This document shows positions 1 through 8,309 of a stretch of 64,000 bases of DNA, one piece after another. Made by a program: the position numbers and the translations under genes. Position 1 is the stretch's first letter. The number at the start of each line of letters is the position of its first letter. Under the pieces are notes generated by a model. The model searched no databases. It was not told the origin of the DNA and saw only the letters and a list, made by a program, of their open reading frames with translations. The DNA comes from Streptomyces sp. TP-A0356 (lineage in GTDB: Bacteria > Actinomycetota > Actinomycetes > Streptomycetales > Streptomycetaceae). The stretch is from the NCBI RefSeq assembly GCF_001417775.1, contig NZ_BBZJ01000018.1, positions 331,942 through 395,941 of the forward strand, read 5' to 3'.

Positions 1-324
1 GGCAAGACCGAGAGGCGCGACGAGGTCGAGCAGGATGTTCTGGACCGCGGCCGGCCAGAACAGCACATGGTCGTACACGGCGAGCCCGGACATCGTGGCC
101 ACCACCAGCGCCCCGAGCCCGAGCAGGGTGAAGGCCGCGGTGCGGGCCGGTGACCAGGGCTCGCCCCGGCGGCGCAGTCGCAGGACTCCCCAGCCGTAGA
201 GCGAGCCGAGGACGAGGACCAGGAGCAGCGCGGGCACATCCAGCTGCCAGGAGGACAGCAGACGGCCCGTGGTCAGCTCCGGCAGGCTCGCCGCCGCGAG
301 ATCGCTCCACGGGTAACCAACCAC
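1..324 (-). CDS. CtaG-like cytochrome c oxidase assembly protein, N-terminal part (runs off the window)
   Basis: The reverse strand from a GTG at 324 stays open for 108 codons to the window edge. It encodes at least two hydrophobic segments (residues about 23-43 and 63-85) separated by an Arg-rich cytoplasmic stretch. The pattern of Trp, Pro and Leu-rich helices, with a YDHVLFW-like segment after the second helix, matches actinobacterial caa3-type CtaG proteins, which help insert copper into cytochrome c oxidase in the membrane. Only about a third of a normal CtaG is present, so the family call rests on this N-terminal part. The start is chosen because no open frame lies further upstream and the GTG is followed directly by the first conserved residues. 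Another polytopic membrane protein is possible. Confidence 0.6.
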   Translation of the reverse strand, partial: MVGYPWSDLAAASLPELTTGRLLSSWQLDVPALLLVLVLGSLYGWGVLRLRRRGEPWSPARTAAFTLLGLGALVVATMSGLAVYDHVLFWPAAVQNILLDLVAPLGLA

Positions 325-635
325 GCGAATCACCCTCCTCCGGTCCAAGGGGACGAGCCGGATGCAGCCCGACAACGGGACGTTAGCCCCAAGGGAGACC
401 GGGTGTGAAACCGGGGTGTGAGACCCGGGTGTGAAACCGGGGTGTGAGACCGGGGCCTGCGGCGCGGGGCCGCGCCGGGCGAAGGCTTCGCGTGGGCAGG
501 ACCGCTCGGAGTGCCCTGGGCTGGGCAGGCCACCCGGCCAGGGGCAGCATGGAGATACCGGAAGCCAGGACGCGGCGTCGAGCGATGCCGGTGCAGGACG
601 GCAGGTCGCGTCGGCAGGCGGAGGGAGAATCTGGG
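325..635. other. Intergenic region between divergent genes, with a 13-bp tandem repeat
   Basis: This 311-bp stretch separates the CtaG-like gene (minus) from the SpoIIE phosphatase (plus) and must hold both promoters. It contains four 13-bp direct repeats at 403-454 and, at its right end, the GGAGGGAG ribosome binding site about 8 bases before the ATG at 636. An in-frame ATG lies at 549, but it lacks a ribosome site and would add a low-complexity Arg-rich leader. I see no convincing small gene. Confidence 0.6.
403..454. repeat. Four tandem 13-bp repeats
   Basis: The units start at 403, 416, 429 and 442 and alternate between two close variants: GTGTGAAACCGGG and GTGTGAGACCCGG or GTGTGAGACCGGG. 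They lie about 180 bp upstream of the phosphatase start. The 13-base period is not a helical period, so this may be slippage-generated rather than an operator array. Confidence 0.85.
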
Positions 636-2702
636 ATGACAGCCGAATCCTTCCAGGCCGACGGCGACCAGCCCCTGCGCGGGCAGCCCCGGCCGACGGG
701 CTTGCTGGACGTGCTCAGCATCGCCGCGGTGGTGCTGGACACCCGAGGGCGCATCGTGTTCTGGAGCCCGCAGGCCGAGGAGCTCTTCGGATACAACGCG
801 AAGGAGGCCCTCGGCAAGTACGCCGCGCGGCTGCTCGTCCGCCCGGAACACCTTCAGGCGGTCCTGAGTCTGTTCGCCGAGGTGTTGGAGACCGGCCGGA
901 GCTGGGCCGGTGCCTTCCCCATCCGGCACAAGGACGGCACCACCCGCCTGATGGAGTTCCGCAACATGCGGCTGCTGAACGACCTCGGGGACGTCTACGC
1001 CCTGGGCATCGCCGCCGACCACACCACCCTGCAACGCGTCGAGACGGACCTGGCCCTGTGCGAACGGCTGGTCAACCAGTCCCCGATCGGTCTGGCCCTC
1101 ATGGACCCCGACCTGCGCTGTCTCCTGGTCAACCCGGCACTGGAGCGCATCGACGGCATACCCGCCCAGGAGCACCTCGGCCGCCATCTGAGGGACACCC
1201 TGACCTTCCCCGACATCGACACCATCGAGTCCGCGCTGCACCAGGTGCTGACGACCGGCACCCCGCTGCTCGACCAGTACGCCGTCGGCCGCACCCCCGC
1301 CGACCCCGACAACGACCACGCCTGGTCCCTCTCCTTCTACCGCCTGGAGGACCCCGGTGGGCGGGTCCTCGGCGCGGCCCTCTCGGTCGTCGACGTCACC
1401 GAGCGGCACCGCGCGGCCACCGAGGCCGACCGGGCCCGCCGCCGCCTGGCCCTGATCGCCGACGCCTCCGCCCGCGTCGGAACCACCCTGGAGGTGGAGC
1501 GGACCGCCCGCGAACTGGCCGAGATCGCTACCCCGGAGCTCGCCGACGTCGTCGCGGTGGACGTCCTGGACTCCGCCCTCGCCTGCCGTCGCACCAGCGC
1601 GCCGGACAGTGGCCCGGAACTCTTCCGCGCCCTGGCCCTCACCGCGTCCCATCCCACCGTCGCCCTGCGCGCCGCCGACCCTCCCGGTGACCTCGCGGCC
1701 TACGACGGCGACCGCCTGGTCACCCTGTGCGTCCACACCGGCCGGCCGGTCCTGGTGCGTCATGTGGGCGACGAGGATCTACGGCACATCGCCCGTGACC
1801 CCGAGGCCACCTCCCTGCTGGCCCGCGCCGGCGTCCACTCGTATCTCGCGGTGCCGCTGATCGCCCACGGGGAGGTGCTCGGCGCCCTCGACCTCAAGCG
1901 CACCCTCAACCCCGCACCGTTCGACGAGGACGACGTCGTCCTGGCGAGCGAACTGGCCGGCCGCGCCGCCGTGGCCATCGACAACGCCCGCTGGTACCAG
2001 AGCGTGCGCAACACCGCGCTCACCCTCCAGCGCAGCCTGCTGCCCGACCATCCCCCGCACCAGACCGGCCTGGAACTCGCCTCCCGCTACCAGCCCGCCC
2101 AGGCCACCAGCGAGGTCGGCGGCGACTGGTACGACGTCATCCCCCTGAGCGACGACAAGACGGCGCTGGTCGTCGGCGACGTCATGGGCAACGGCATCGA
2201 CGCCGCCGCCACCATGGGCCGGCTGCGCACCGCCACCTGTGCCTACGCGGACCTCGACCTCCGCCCCGAGACGGTGCTCCAGCACCTCGACAAGATCACC
2301 TGCGATCTGGAGCACTACATCGTCACCTGCATCTACGCCGTGTACGACCCCCACACCAGGCAGTGCCACATCGCCAACGCCGGACACATGCCACCCGCGC
2401 TGGCCCGCCCCGGCCACGACCCCGTCCTGCTGGACCTGCCCACCGGAGCCCCGCTCGGCGTCGGCGGCGTCCCCTTCGAGACCACCACGGCCGACCTCAA
2501 CCCCGGCGACACGCTGGTCCTCTACACGGACGGACTCGTCGAGACGCGCCACCACCCCATCGACAACCGTCTGGACGCCCTACTCGGCCTCCTCGACGAA
2601 CCCCATCGCCCCCTGGAGGAGACCTGCGACCTGCTGCTGTACGGGCTGCGCCACCCCGACGACCACGACGACGTCGCCCTCCTCGTCGCCCGCGCCCAGT
2701 AG
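636..2702 (+). CDS. PAS-PAS-GAF-SpoIIE protein serine/threonine phosphatase
   Basis: This 688-residue soluble signalling phosphatase of the PP2C/SpoIIE family probably dephosphorylates an anti-sigma-factor antagonist. Domains in order: PAS about 20-130, second PAS about 145-260, GAF about 275-440, and SpoIIE phosphatase about 480-686. The metal-binding signatures are clear: GGDWYDV near residue 493, GDVMGNG soon after, and the late LYTDGLVE and DDVALLV motifs. It has no membrane segment and no HATPase (anti-sigma kinase) domain, unlike the phosphatase at 41.9 kb. The ATG at 636 is preferred because GGAGGGAG lies just upstream. The PAS and GAF domains suggest control by a small ligand or redox/energy signal. 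The partner sigma-factor module is not in the window. Confidence 0.92.
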   Translation: MTAESFQADGDQPLRGQPRPTGLLDVLSIAAVVLDTRGRIVFWSPQAEELFGYNAKEALGKYAARLLVRPEHLQAVLSLFAEVLETGRSWAGAFPIRHKDGTTRLMEFRNMRLLNDLGDVYALGIAADHTTLQRVETDLALCERLVNQSPIGLALMDPDLRCLLVNPALERIDGIPAQEHLGRHLRDTLTFPDIDTIESALHQVLTTGTPLLDQYAVGRTPADPDNDHAWSLSFYRLEDPGGRVLGAALSVVDVTERHRAATEADRARRRLALIADASARVGTTLEVERTARELAEIATPELADVVAVDVLDSALACRRTSAPDSGPELFRALALTASHPTVALRAADPPGDLAAYDGDRLVTLCVHTGRPVLVRHVGDEDLRHIARDPEATSLLARAGVHSYLAVPLIAHGEVLGALDLKRTLNPAPFDEDDVVLASELAGRAAVAIDNARWYQSVRNTALTLQRSLLPDHPPHQTGLELASRYQPAQATSEVGGDWYDVIPLSDDKTALVVGDVMGNGIDAAATMGRLRTATCAYADLDLRPETVLQHLDKITCDLEHYIVTCIYAVYDPHTRQCHIANAGHMPPALARPGHDPVLLDLPTGAPLGVGGVPFETTTADLNPGDTLVLYTDGLVETRHHPIDNRLDALLGLLDEPHRPLEETCDLLLYGLRHPDDHDDVALLVARAQ

Positions 2703-2865
2703 GCCACGCGCACGAGGCCCTCGGAGAATCCACGCAGGAGCATCACACAGACTGCACACAGTCTTTAGTAAGGCTCGTTAGCGTTGCAGGCCGTTCGATT
2801 TTCACGTGCGAATGTGACCAGGCCGCGGCCCGGCGTCGATGGCATGTCAACTCAGGAAGACAGCA

Positions 2866-3777
2866 ATGGACTACTGCTCCTCGTGTCGTCGGCACCTCAA
2901 TGGCGCCCTGGTATGCCCCGGGTGCGGTGCCTACGCTCCCGACATCGCCCCGGCCACCGTCGCGGGCCGCCCCGTCCCGGCCCGGGCCACCGCCGCACCG
3001 AAGGGCGCGGCGGTCAGCGCGGCCACGGCATGGGAGCTCACGGCCCCCGAGACATTGCACGACGGCCGCCCCCGCCCCGAGGAGCTCGTCGCGGTCGGCG
3101 GCGGCGAGGCCCCGGAAGCCGACGGGGCCGTCGACCCGGACAACGTGCCCCCCGTGCCGCAGGGGCGGGCGGCACGGCGGCGCCAGATGGCCCGCTGGAA
3201 GAAGAACCAGCGCCGGGCCGTGGTCGCGACCGCCGTCGCCCTCGTCGGAGGCGGTCTGACCCTCGCGTCGATGGACCGGCACTCCGGGGACCGAGCACAG
3301 GCCTCCACGGCGCCGGACGTCGCGACCATGGGCGCCGGAGAGAAGCAGGCGACGCAGCCCACCGTCCCGTCGCCGGCCCGGCCCGGCACCCACCGCTCCT
3401 CGCGCACTCCCGCCACGCAGTCGCCCGCGACCCACCTCCCGAGCCGGCGGTCGGCCGCCACGGCGCCGTCCAGCACGCCACCGAGCGCCCGGCCGGACGC
3501 CGCCGCCGTGCCTCGTACGACGACGTACATGGCGTCCGCGGCGTCCGCGCCGCAGACGGCTCACGCGGCCGGTGCGCCCGCGGCGCCGGTGCCGCAGCCG
3601 ACGGTCTCCTCCCCGTCCACCGGCGGAACGGGCTCCGGCGGCTCCGGCACGGCCACCCAGCAGCCGTCCGCCCCCGCCGCCGGCAACGGCACCGGTGCGG
3701 GCAGCTCCCAGACGAGCCCGGCGGCGACCGCGACCTCGCCCGCGCACCTCTGCCTGCTCGTGGTGTGCCTCGGCTGA
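2866..3777 (+). CDS. SCO2400-family zinc-ribbon membrane protein
   Basis: The protein has 303 residues and starts with a small zinc ribbon: two CxxC pairs within the first 25 residues (YCSSC and CPGC). A Gly/Ala-rich segment and a basic patch (RRRQMARWKKNQRR, about residues 104-117) follow. Next comes one transmembrane helix (about 120-138) and a long outside part rich in Pro, Ser, Thr and Ala, which ends in a short hydrophobic double-Cys tail (CLLVVCLG). This layout matches proteins named SCO2400 family in Streptomyces, whose function is unknown. The ATG at 2866 follows GGAAG at good spacing. An in-frame ATG nine codons earlier lacks a ribosome site. The positive-inside basic patch predicts an intracellular zinc ribbon and an extracellular tail, so it could be a membrane-anchored regulator or wall-associated protein. 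Confidence 0.75.
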   Translation: MDYCSSCRRHLNGALVCPGCGAYAPDIAPATVAGRPVPARATAAPKGAAVSAATAWELTAPETLHDGRPRPEELVAVGGGEAPEADGAVDPDNVPPVPQGRAARRRQMARWKKNQRRAVVATAVALVGGGLTLASMDRHSGDRAQASTAPDVATMGAGEKQATQPTVPSPARPGTHRSSRTPATQSPATHLPSRRSAATAPSSTPPSARPDAAAVPRTTTYMASAASAPQTAHAAGAPAAPVPQPTVSSPSTGGTGSGGSGTATQQPSAPAAGNGTGAGSSQTSPAATATSPAHLCLLVVCLG

Positions 3778-3935
3778 CCGTCCCCCTGGATTCCTGCCCG
3801 CCCCCTGACCGCGTCCGCGCCGACCGCGCCCTCGCCCGGCGATGAGCGGCCCGAGGCCCCGCCTCGAGGCCGCGTGCGGTCAGGGGCGCGTGACCTCGAC
3901 CACCCAGGGGCTGTCCACGCCGCGCGGCCCGTACC

Positions 3936-4190
3936 AGGCTCCGCCTGATGAACCCGATGTACCACCTCGTGGAGAAGGTCAACGGCAGGCGGTCCAAGCA
4001 CTGGTGGATCCGCCTGGGCACCAAGGACAGCGACACCTCCTTGACGGTCGCCTCCAACCTCGCCGCCCGCCTGCACGAGCTCGGCGAGGACGTCGACATC
4101 AAGCACTACTGGGACACCGGCCACGGAGCGAACGAGGACGCCGGGGACTTCGTCACGTGGATGGGCAGGGTGACGGGCTGCACCAAGTAG
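3936..4190 (+). pseudogene. C-terminal remnant of a secreted tannase/feruloyl-esterase-like alpha/beta hydrolase
   Basis: Only the last 80 or so codons of a hydrolase survive (readable from about 3936; first ATG at 3948). The text MNPMY, a WWIR strand, a G-T-K-D-S-D-T-S segment and the end motif GHGANED match, from memory, the C terminus of subtype-B tannase-like esterases of Streptomyces. In those enzymes the Asp and His in these motifs complete the catalytic triad. The N-terminal signal peptide, nucleophile Ser region and most of the fold are missing. Upstream bases up to the SCO2400-family stop show no recognisable continuation. There is no ribosome site close to 3948. I infer a deletion remnant rather than a small gene. 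A perfect hairpin follows at 4220-4254, consistent with the original gene's terminator. Confidence 0.75.
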
Positions 4191-4219
4191 GCCCGCACAC
4201 ACCCGAATCGACCGATCCT

Positions 4220-4254
4220 GCAGCCGGGCACGGCGACAACTCGTGCCCGGCTGC
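4220..4254 (+). terminator. Intrinsic terminator hairpin after the esterase remnant
   Basis: A perfect 13-bp inverted repeat (4220-4232 and 4242-4254) with a 9-base loop lies 30 bp after the stop of the esterase fragment. It has no T-tract, as is usual in Streptomyces. The rest of the stretch to the kinase start at 4451 shows nothing else clear. Confidence 0.75.
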
Positions 4255-4450
4255 CGGGTGTTCGTGTCGGCCGCGCGAGGACGATGCGGCCGAATCGTGA
4301 CGCCTCACCCACGACGGATGGGGAGACCGTGATCGCGTCGCGCTCCCGTACCAGTAGGCTGGGACCCGCTCCGGCACCCCCACCATCACCCGCCCTGGCG
4401 GAGTCATGGCCGGCGGCGGTCGAGTCGTCACACGGCATTCGTCTCACGGC

Positions 4451-5746
4451 ATGAGGATGAAACAACAGGTGCTGATCGCGGGCCGGTACCAGCTGAACAC
4501 CACCATCGGGCGGGGCGCGATGGGAGAGGTCTGGCGGGCGTACGACCAGATGCTCGGCAGGCCCGTCGCCGTCAAGCTCCTGCTCACCCAGAACGCGGAC
4601 CCCACCGCCGACTCCCGTTTCCGGCTGGAGGCCCAGACCGCGGGACGGCTCCACCACCCCCACGTCGTGGGCGTTCTCGACTTCGGTGAGCATGAGGGGC
4701 GGCTGTTCCTGGTGATGGAGCTGGTGGAGGGCGACAGCCTCTCCCGGGTGCTCTCCGACGACGGACCGCTGCCCGCCGAGCGGGTCGCGCACATCGCCGC
4801 TCAGGCCGCGGCCGGGCTCGCCGTGGCCCATGAACAGGGCATCGTGCACCGGGACATCAAGCCGGGCAACCTGCTCCTCGACGCGGGCGGCACGGTGAAG
4901 ATCGGCGACTTCGGCATCGCCCGCTTCATGGACGACCCGTCAGCAGCGCTCACGGCGACCGGGCAGATCGTCGGTACGAGCCTGTACATCGCCCCGGAGC
5001 GCGCCCTGGGCAAGCCCGCGGGACCGGCCAGCGACGTGTACTCGCTCGGCTGCGTGCTCTACCAACTCCTCACCGGGCACCCGCCGTTCCGGGCCGACAC
5101 CCCGATCGCGATCCTCCACCACCACCTGGACACGCCCCCCGTACCGCCGCGCGAACTGGGCGTCGGCCTGCCGCCCGCCTTCGAGAACTACCTCCTGGGC
5201 CTGCTCGCCAAGCGCCCCGAGGACCGGCCCACCGCGAGGCAGGCCGCCGACTGGTTCGCCACCGGCGCCTGGCGGGGACGTCCCGAACCACTCCCGGCCG
5301 CGGCCCGCCGGCCGCATCACGCCACCGTGGCCGCGCCGGAGCCGCCGGTGCTCCCCCGCCCGGAGACGGGCCCGCCGACGACCTACAAGCTGCCGTCGGC
5401 GCCCGCGGGCCCCGGCCACCGGGCGGCCCACCGCCAGCGACCCTCGACGGCACCCCACCGCCAGCGACCCTCGACGGCACCCCATCGGGAACGCCCTTCG
5501 GCGGGGGCCCAACGCGAACGCCCGCCCACGGCCACGCGGGGTGAAAGACCGTCGGCGGGCAGCCGTCGGGGGCGGCCGTCGATCGGCGGATTCGTCACCC
5601 GTCGGCCGCGCGCGGTGGGGCTGATCGCCGCGGCGGCGCTGTTCCTCACGGCGATGTTCGTGGGGATGGCGGTGTTCTCGCCGGACAGCAGCTCGGCGGA
5701 GACACCCAGCCAGACGCAGTCGAGCCCGGCCGCACCGGCGCCCTGA
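4451..5746 (+). CDS. Serine/threonine protein kinase (Hanks type), single-pass membrane
   Basis: This is a 431-residue eukaryotic-like protein kinase. The kinase domain occupies about residues 8-275: glycine loop GRGAMGEVW, catalytic loop HRDIKPGN near residue 133, DFGIA magnesium motif and an APE segment, all with their key residues. A Pro/Arg-rich linker (about 280-385) with repeated QRPSTAP-type units follows, then one transmembrane helix (about 389-410) and a short Ser/Thr/Pro-rich outside tail. There is no PASTA or other sensor domain. Two ATGs (4451 and 4457) are possible starts and neither has a strong ribosome site. The upstream in-frame ATG at 4406 would add a leader not typical of the family. 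The gene looks monocistronic, with the esterase-remnant terminator upstream. Confidence 0.93.
   Translation: MRMKQQVLIAGRYQLNTTIGRGAMGEVWRAYDQMLGRPVAVKLLLTQNADPTADSRFRLEAQTAGRLHHPHVVGVLDFGEHEGRLFLVMELVEGDSLSRVLSDDGPLPAERVAHIAAQAAAGLAVAHEQGIVHRDIKPGNLLLDAGGTVKIGDFGIARFMDDPSAALTATGQIVGTSLYIAPERALGKPAGPASDVYSLGCVLYQLLTGHPPFRADTPIAILHHHLDTPPVPPRELGVGLPPAFENYLLGLLAKRPEDRPTARQAADWFATGAWRGRPEPLPAAARRPHHATVAAPEPPVLPRPETGPPTTYKLPSAPAGPGHRAAHRQRPSTAPHRQRPSTAPHRERPSAGAQRERPPTATRGERPSAGSRRGRPSIGGFVTRRPRAVGLIAAAALFLTAMFVGMAVFSPDSSSAETPSQTQSSPAAPAP
5428..5481 (+). repeat. Perfect 27-bp tandem duplication inside the kinase linker
   Basis: The 27-base units 5428-5454 and 5455-5481 are identical and encode two copies of a nine-residue HRQRPSTAP segment. 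More diverged units follow, so the juxtamembrane linker seems to grow by tandem duplication in frame. Confidence 0.85.
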
Positions 5747-5857
5747 CGGTTGGTCGGGAGGGAACAGGAGGTGGCCTCAATTCCCTTGCCTGGGTGGGCG
5801 GTTGAGTTGACAGAACGTTGACCGGACGAAAACGGAACGGTGGTGGTGGCGGGCTGT

Positions 5858-6541
5858 ATGTTCACCCGCATGCCCCCACAGCCCCCACGCCTGCCCGTGC
5901 TCCCGTACCGCAAGCCCACGCGGGGGCGCGACTACTGGATCCTCGACGACGTGCTACCGAACGTGGACGAGGTCCGGGCCCGTTGTCTGGCCAAGGACGA
6001 CTGGACCAAGGGGTACCCGTACACGCAGGAGAGCTGGCCCGGACTGCGCACGATGCCGGGGCTCGAACCGGGTGAACTCGCCCGCGTCGAACGGTTGGTG
6101 CGCAAGGAGACCGGCGCGAACAAGCTCTGGCAGGAGACCGCCCCGGGCGGTGGCACCCTCAACCACAACTGCATCCAGGTCGTCGGCAAGGACGAGGGCG
6201 AACCGCGCCCGCACACCGACTCGCGCGCCCTGTGCCGCTACGCGGCCGTGCTCTACCTCAGCCCGAACGTCCCCAAGGACTGCGGCACGAGCTTCTACCG
6301 GCAGAGCCTGCCGGGCGGCGTCCTCGGCGGCAACATGGTGCAGGCGCCGCACACCAACCTGGTCGAGGCGCTGGGCACGCGATACGTCTCGCCGGACGCG
6401 TTCACCGAGGACGTACGCGTGCCGCAACGCTACAACCGGCTGCTCCTCTACAAGGCCAACATCATGCACAGCGCCACCGGTTACTGGGGCAGCGACCTGG
6501 AGGAGAAGCGCATGACGGCCGTCTTCTTCTGGATGGCCTGA
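5858..6541 (+). CDS. DUF6445 family protein, probable 2-oxoglutarate/Fe(II)-type oxygenase fold
   Basis: The gene encodes about 227 residues. Near the middle is P-H-T-D-S, and near the end N-I-M-H-S-A-T-G-Y, giving the H-x-D...H spacing of the Fe(II) facial triad. Between them the segments LYLSP and GTSFYR are typical strands of the double-stranded beta-helix, as in prolyl-4-hydroxylase-like and DUF6445 proteins. An oxygenase role is inferred from these motifs and no substrate can be named. The start may be the ATG at 5858 (GGCGGG upstream) or the one at 5870. It is flanked by the kinase on one side and the convergent HNH-like gene 7 bp downstream, and has no operon partners. Confidence 0.7.
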   Translation: MFTRMPPQPPRLPVLPYRKPTRGRDYWILDDVLPNVDEVRARCLAKDDWTKGYPYTQESWPGLRTMPGLEPGELARVERLVRKETGANKLWQETAPGGGTLNHNCIQVVGKDEGEPRPHTDSRALCRYAAVLYLSPNVPKDCGTSFYRQSLPGGVLGGNMVQAPHTNLVEALGTRYVSPDAFTEDVRVPQRYNRLLLYKANIMHSATGYWGSDLEEKRMTAVFFWMA

Positions 6542-6547
6542 CGGGCC

Positions 6548-7072
6548 TCAGCTCAGGCCGAGGTTCTGGAGCGCGGTCGTCCAGTCCGAGATGAGCGCGT
6601 TCTGCGCGTCCGGCAGGGCCACCTGCCCGGCGCACACGGCCTTCTTGAGCTTGTTCTCGACGGCGTCCTTGTTACCGGCGTTCTCCGTGCCGTACCGCGG
6701 CTGGGGCCACAGGTTCTGCTCGCTCCTCGGCGCGCCGCCGAGTTCGAGCGGCACGAAGTGGTCTTCCTCGTAGTCCGCGGTGCTGGTGTCGGTGTAGCCG
6801 TACTCGACGATCTGCTTCTTCTTCAGCGCGGTGGTGTACGAGGCGGACGGCCGCACGGTCGCGGTCCAGCCGGAGACACAGATCGTGGAGTCGATGGTGT
6901 CCTGCGTGACGTCCGGGTTGAGGGCGCCGGGCTGGCAGCTGGGGTCGGGGAGGGGGAGGTAGTCCTGGCTGCAGGACTGCGCGTGCGCGGTGCCGGCGGT
7001 GACGGTGAGGCCCGCGGCGGCGAGGGCGAGGCTGGAGAGGGAGGTGACCAGGGAGCGGGATATTCGGGACAT
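6548..7072 (-). CDS. Secreted HNH-endonuclease-like protein
   Basis: The protein has 174 residues. It starts with a classic Sec signal peptide (basic n-region, hydrophobic core about 8-26, cleavage after A-H-A near residue 31). The mature part carries E-D-H-F-V-P-L-E-L-G-G near residues 103-113, followed by N-L-W-P, the arrangement of a beta-beta-alpha-metal HNH finger. A K/N-rich helix with a conserved Cys follows. Such secreted HNH-like proteins are common in Streptomyces and are usually annotated as hypothetical or HNH family; nuclease activity is an inference. The gene is convergent with the DUF6445 gene, with a 6-bp gap. The 238 bp upstream (7073-7310) hold no gene that I can support. 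Confidence 0.7.
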   Translation of the reverse strand: MSRISRSLVTSLSSLALAAAGLTVTAGTAHAQSCSQDYLPLPDPSCQPGALNPDVTQDTIDSTICVSGWTATVRPSASYTTALKKKQIVEYGYTDTSTADYEEDHFVPLELGGAPRSEQNLWPQPRYGTENAGNKDAVENKLKKAVCAGQVALPDAQNALISDWTTALQNLGLS

Positions 7073-7310
7073 GGGGGTCTCCCGGTGTGGTGCCCAGCAT
7101 ATTTCCGGGCGGTCGTGAGCATGACAGCACCGGGATTTCTATGCGGGTAGACCCCTTTGCGGGTCCGGGAGATGTTTGGTTGAAGGTTTATCCATGCCAT
7201 GACGGCGGATTGTGAAGTCATGGGCATGCCTTGGGTGTTGGTTCACCCGGTTGTACGGGAGGTGGCGAGGACCGGGCGCACCCGGCCCTCACCCCATTTC
7301 TGGCGGGCCG

Positions 7311-8309
7311 TCAGCGGGACGGCGTGAGCGGAAGAGCGTCGGTGTACGCGTTCACCGGCTGGGTGATGCGCTGGACGTTACGTGCGTCGAGCGCGACCGG
7401 CGCGGACTTCGTGCCCAGGATCCCGCCGGGATGCCAGGTTCCGGTGACGGACACCCAGGTGTTGGCGGGCAGGGTCGGAGCCCCGTAGACCCGCACCTTG
7501 ACGGACTGGGCGTCCGCCGCGCAGCACGTGAAGATGATCCGGGTCAGATACCAGCCGCCGCCCTGCCCCTCGGGCGTGACGAAGCCGCTCATCTGGATGC
7601 TGCGCGTCCTGATGGCCTGCGCGCGGTCCTGCTGCACCCGGGTGGTGAAGTCCGTGAGGGTCATGGGGAGCGGTGAGGCCGACGGCAGTGGGTCGAACCG
7701 CTTCTGCACCTTCACCGCCCTGGGGGCCTCGCGCGAGGCGGTGTACGCGCCGAGCGCCGGTGGCGCGTAGAAGAGCAGGCTGAGCGCGGGCAGGAACAGC
7801 AGCCAGGCGATACGGGGCGCGGTGGAGTGGTCGTGCCCGGGCGCGTGCCCTTCGAGACGGCCGTGCCCGGGCGCGCGCCCTTCGGAACCGTCGTGGCCGG
7901 ACGCGCGCCCACCGGGCCCGTGGTCATGACCGTGTGCATGCCCCGCCGGGCCCTCCTGACCGGGCACGCGCACCTCCGGTCCACCGAGACCGTCGGCGCA
8001 CATCTGCGGACCACCGAGACCGTCCCCACGCACCTCCGGACCACCGAGAGCCGCGTGCGTCTGCACGCCGCCGTGGTCCCGCGGGTGCCCGTCCGGACCG
8101 CCGCCTCCGTGACCGTCCTGAGGCGGCTCGCTCTCCCGGTCCAGCGCCGCCCCCGCGAGCCCGAGTACGAGGAGCAGCACGCCCGACGCGACCAGATACG
8201 GCCGCAGCCCGGGCCGTACGTATCTGAGGCACAGGTCGGTGAAGAGGGAGGCGTGCAACAGGCCGAGCCCGCTGAGGACGAGCAGCAGCACCTGAGCGGG
8301 GCGCTTCAC
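7311..8309 (-). CDS. TIGR03943/YcgQ-like membrane protein with histidine-rich loop
   Basis: The 332-residue protein partners the permease just upstream. Two transmembrane helices lie near the N terminus. A long loop rich in Gly, Asp and His (about residues 68-145, with HAHGHDH and PGHDH clusters) comes next, then a further helix pair and a C-terminal OB-like domain with F-T-C-C-A-A-D and the final WVSVTG segment, as in the TIGR03943 family. The GTG start at 8309 overlaps the permease stop by four bases (GTGA), so translation is coupled. In Bacillus and actinobacteria these two proteins travel together and are often zinc-regulated. The His-rich loop supports a metal-binding role. An upstream extension of this frame runs antisense to the permease and is ignored. 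Confidence 0.85.
   Translation of the reverse strand: MKRPAQVLLLVLSGLGLLHASLFTDLCLRYVRPGLRPYLVASGVLLLVLGLAGAALDRESEPPQDGHGGGGPDGHPRDHGGVQTHAALGGPEVRGDGLGGPQMCADGLGGPEVRVPGQEGPAGHAHGHDHGPGGRASGHDGSEGRAPGHGRLEGHAPGHDHSTAPRIAWLLFLPALSLLFYAPPALGAYTASREAPRAVKVQKRFDPLPSASPLPMTLTDFTTRVQQDRAQAIRTRSIQMSGFVTPEGQGGGWYLTRIIFTCCAADAQSVKVRVYGAPTLPANTWVSVTGTWHPGGILGTKSAPVALDARNVQRITQPVNAYTDALPLTPSR

Noticed and set aside
3561..4202. A minus-strand ORF over the esterase remnant
   Set aside because: Shadow of the plus-strand SCO2400-family gene end and the esterase fragment.
5807..5812. A TTGACA minus-35 hexamer before the DUF6445 gene
   Set aside because: No acceptable minus-10 lies 16-19 bases downstream, so it is not listed as a promoter.
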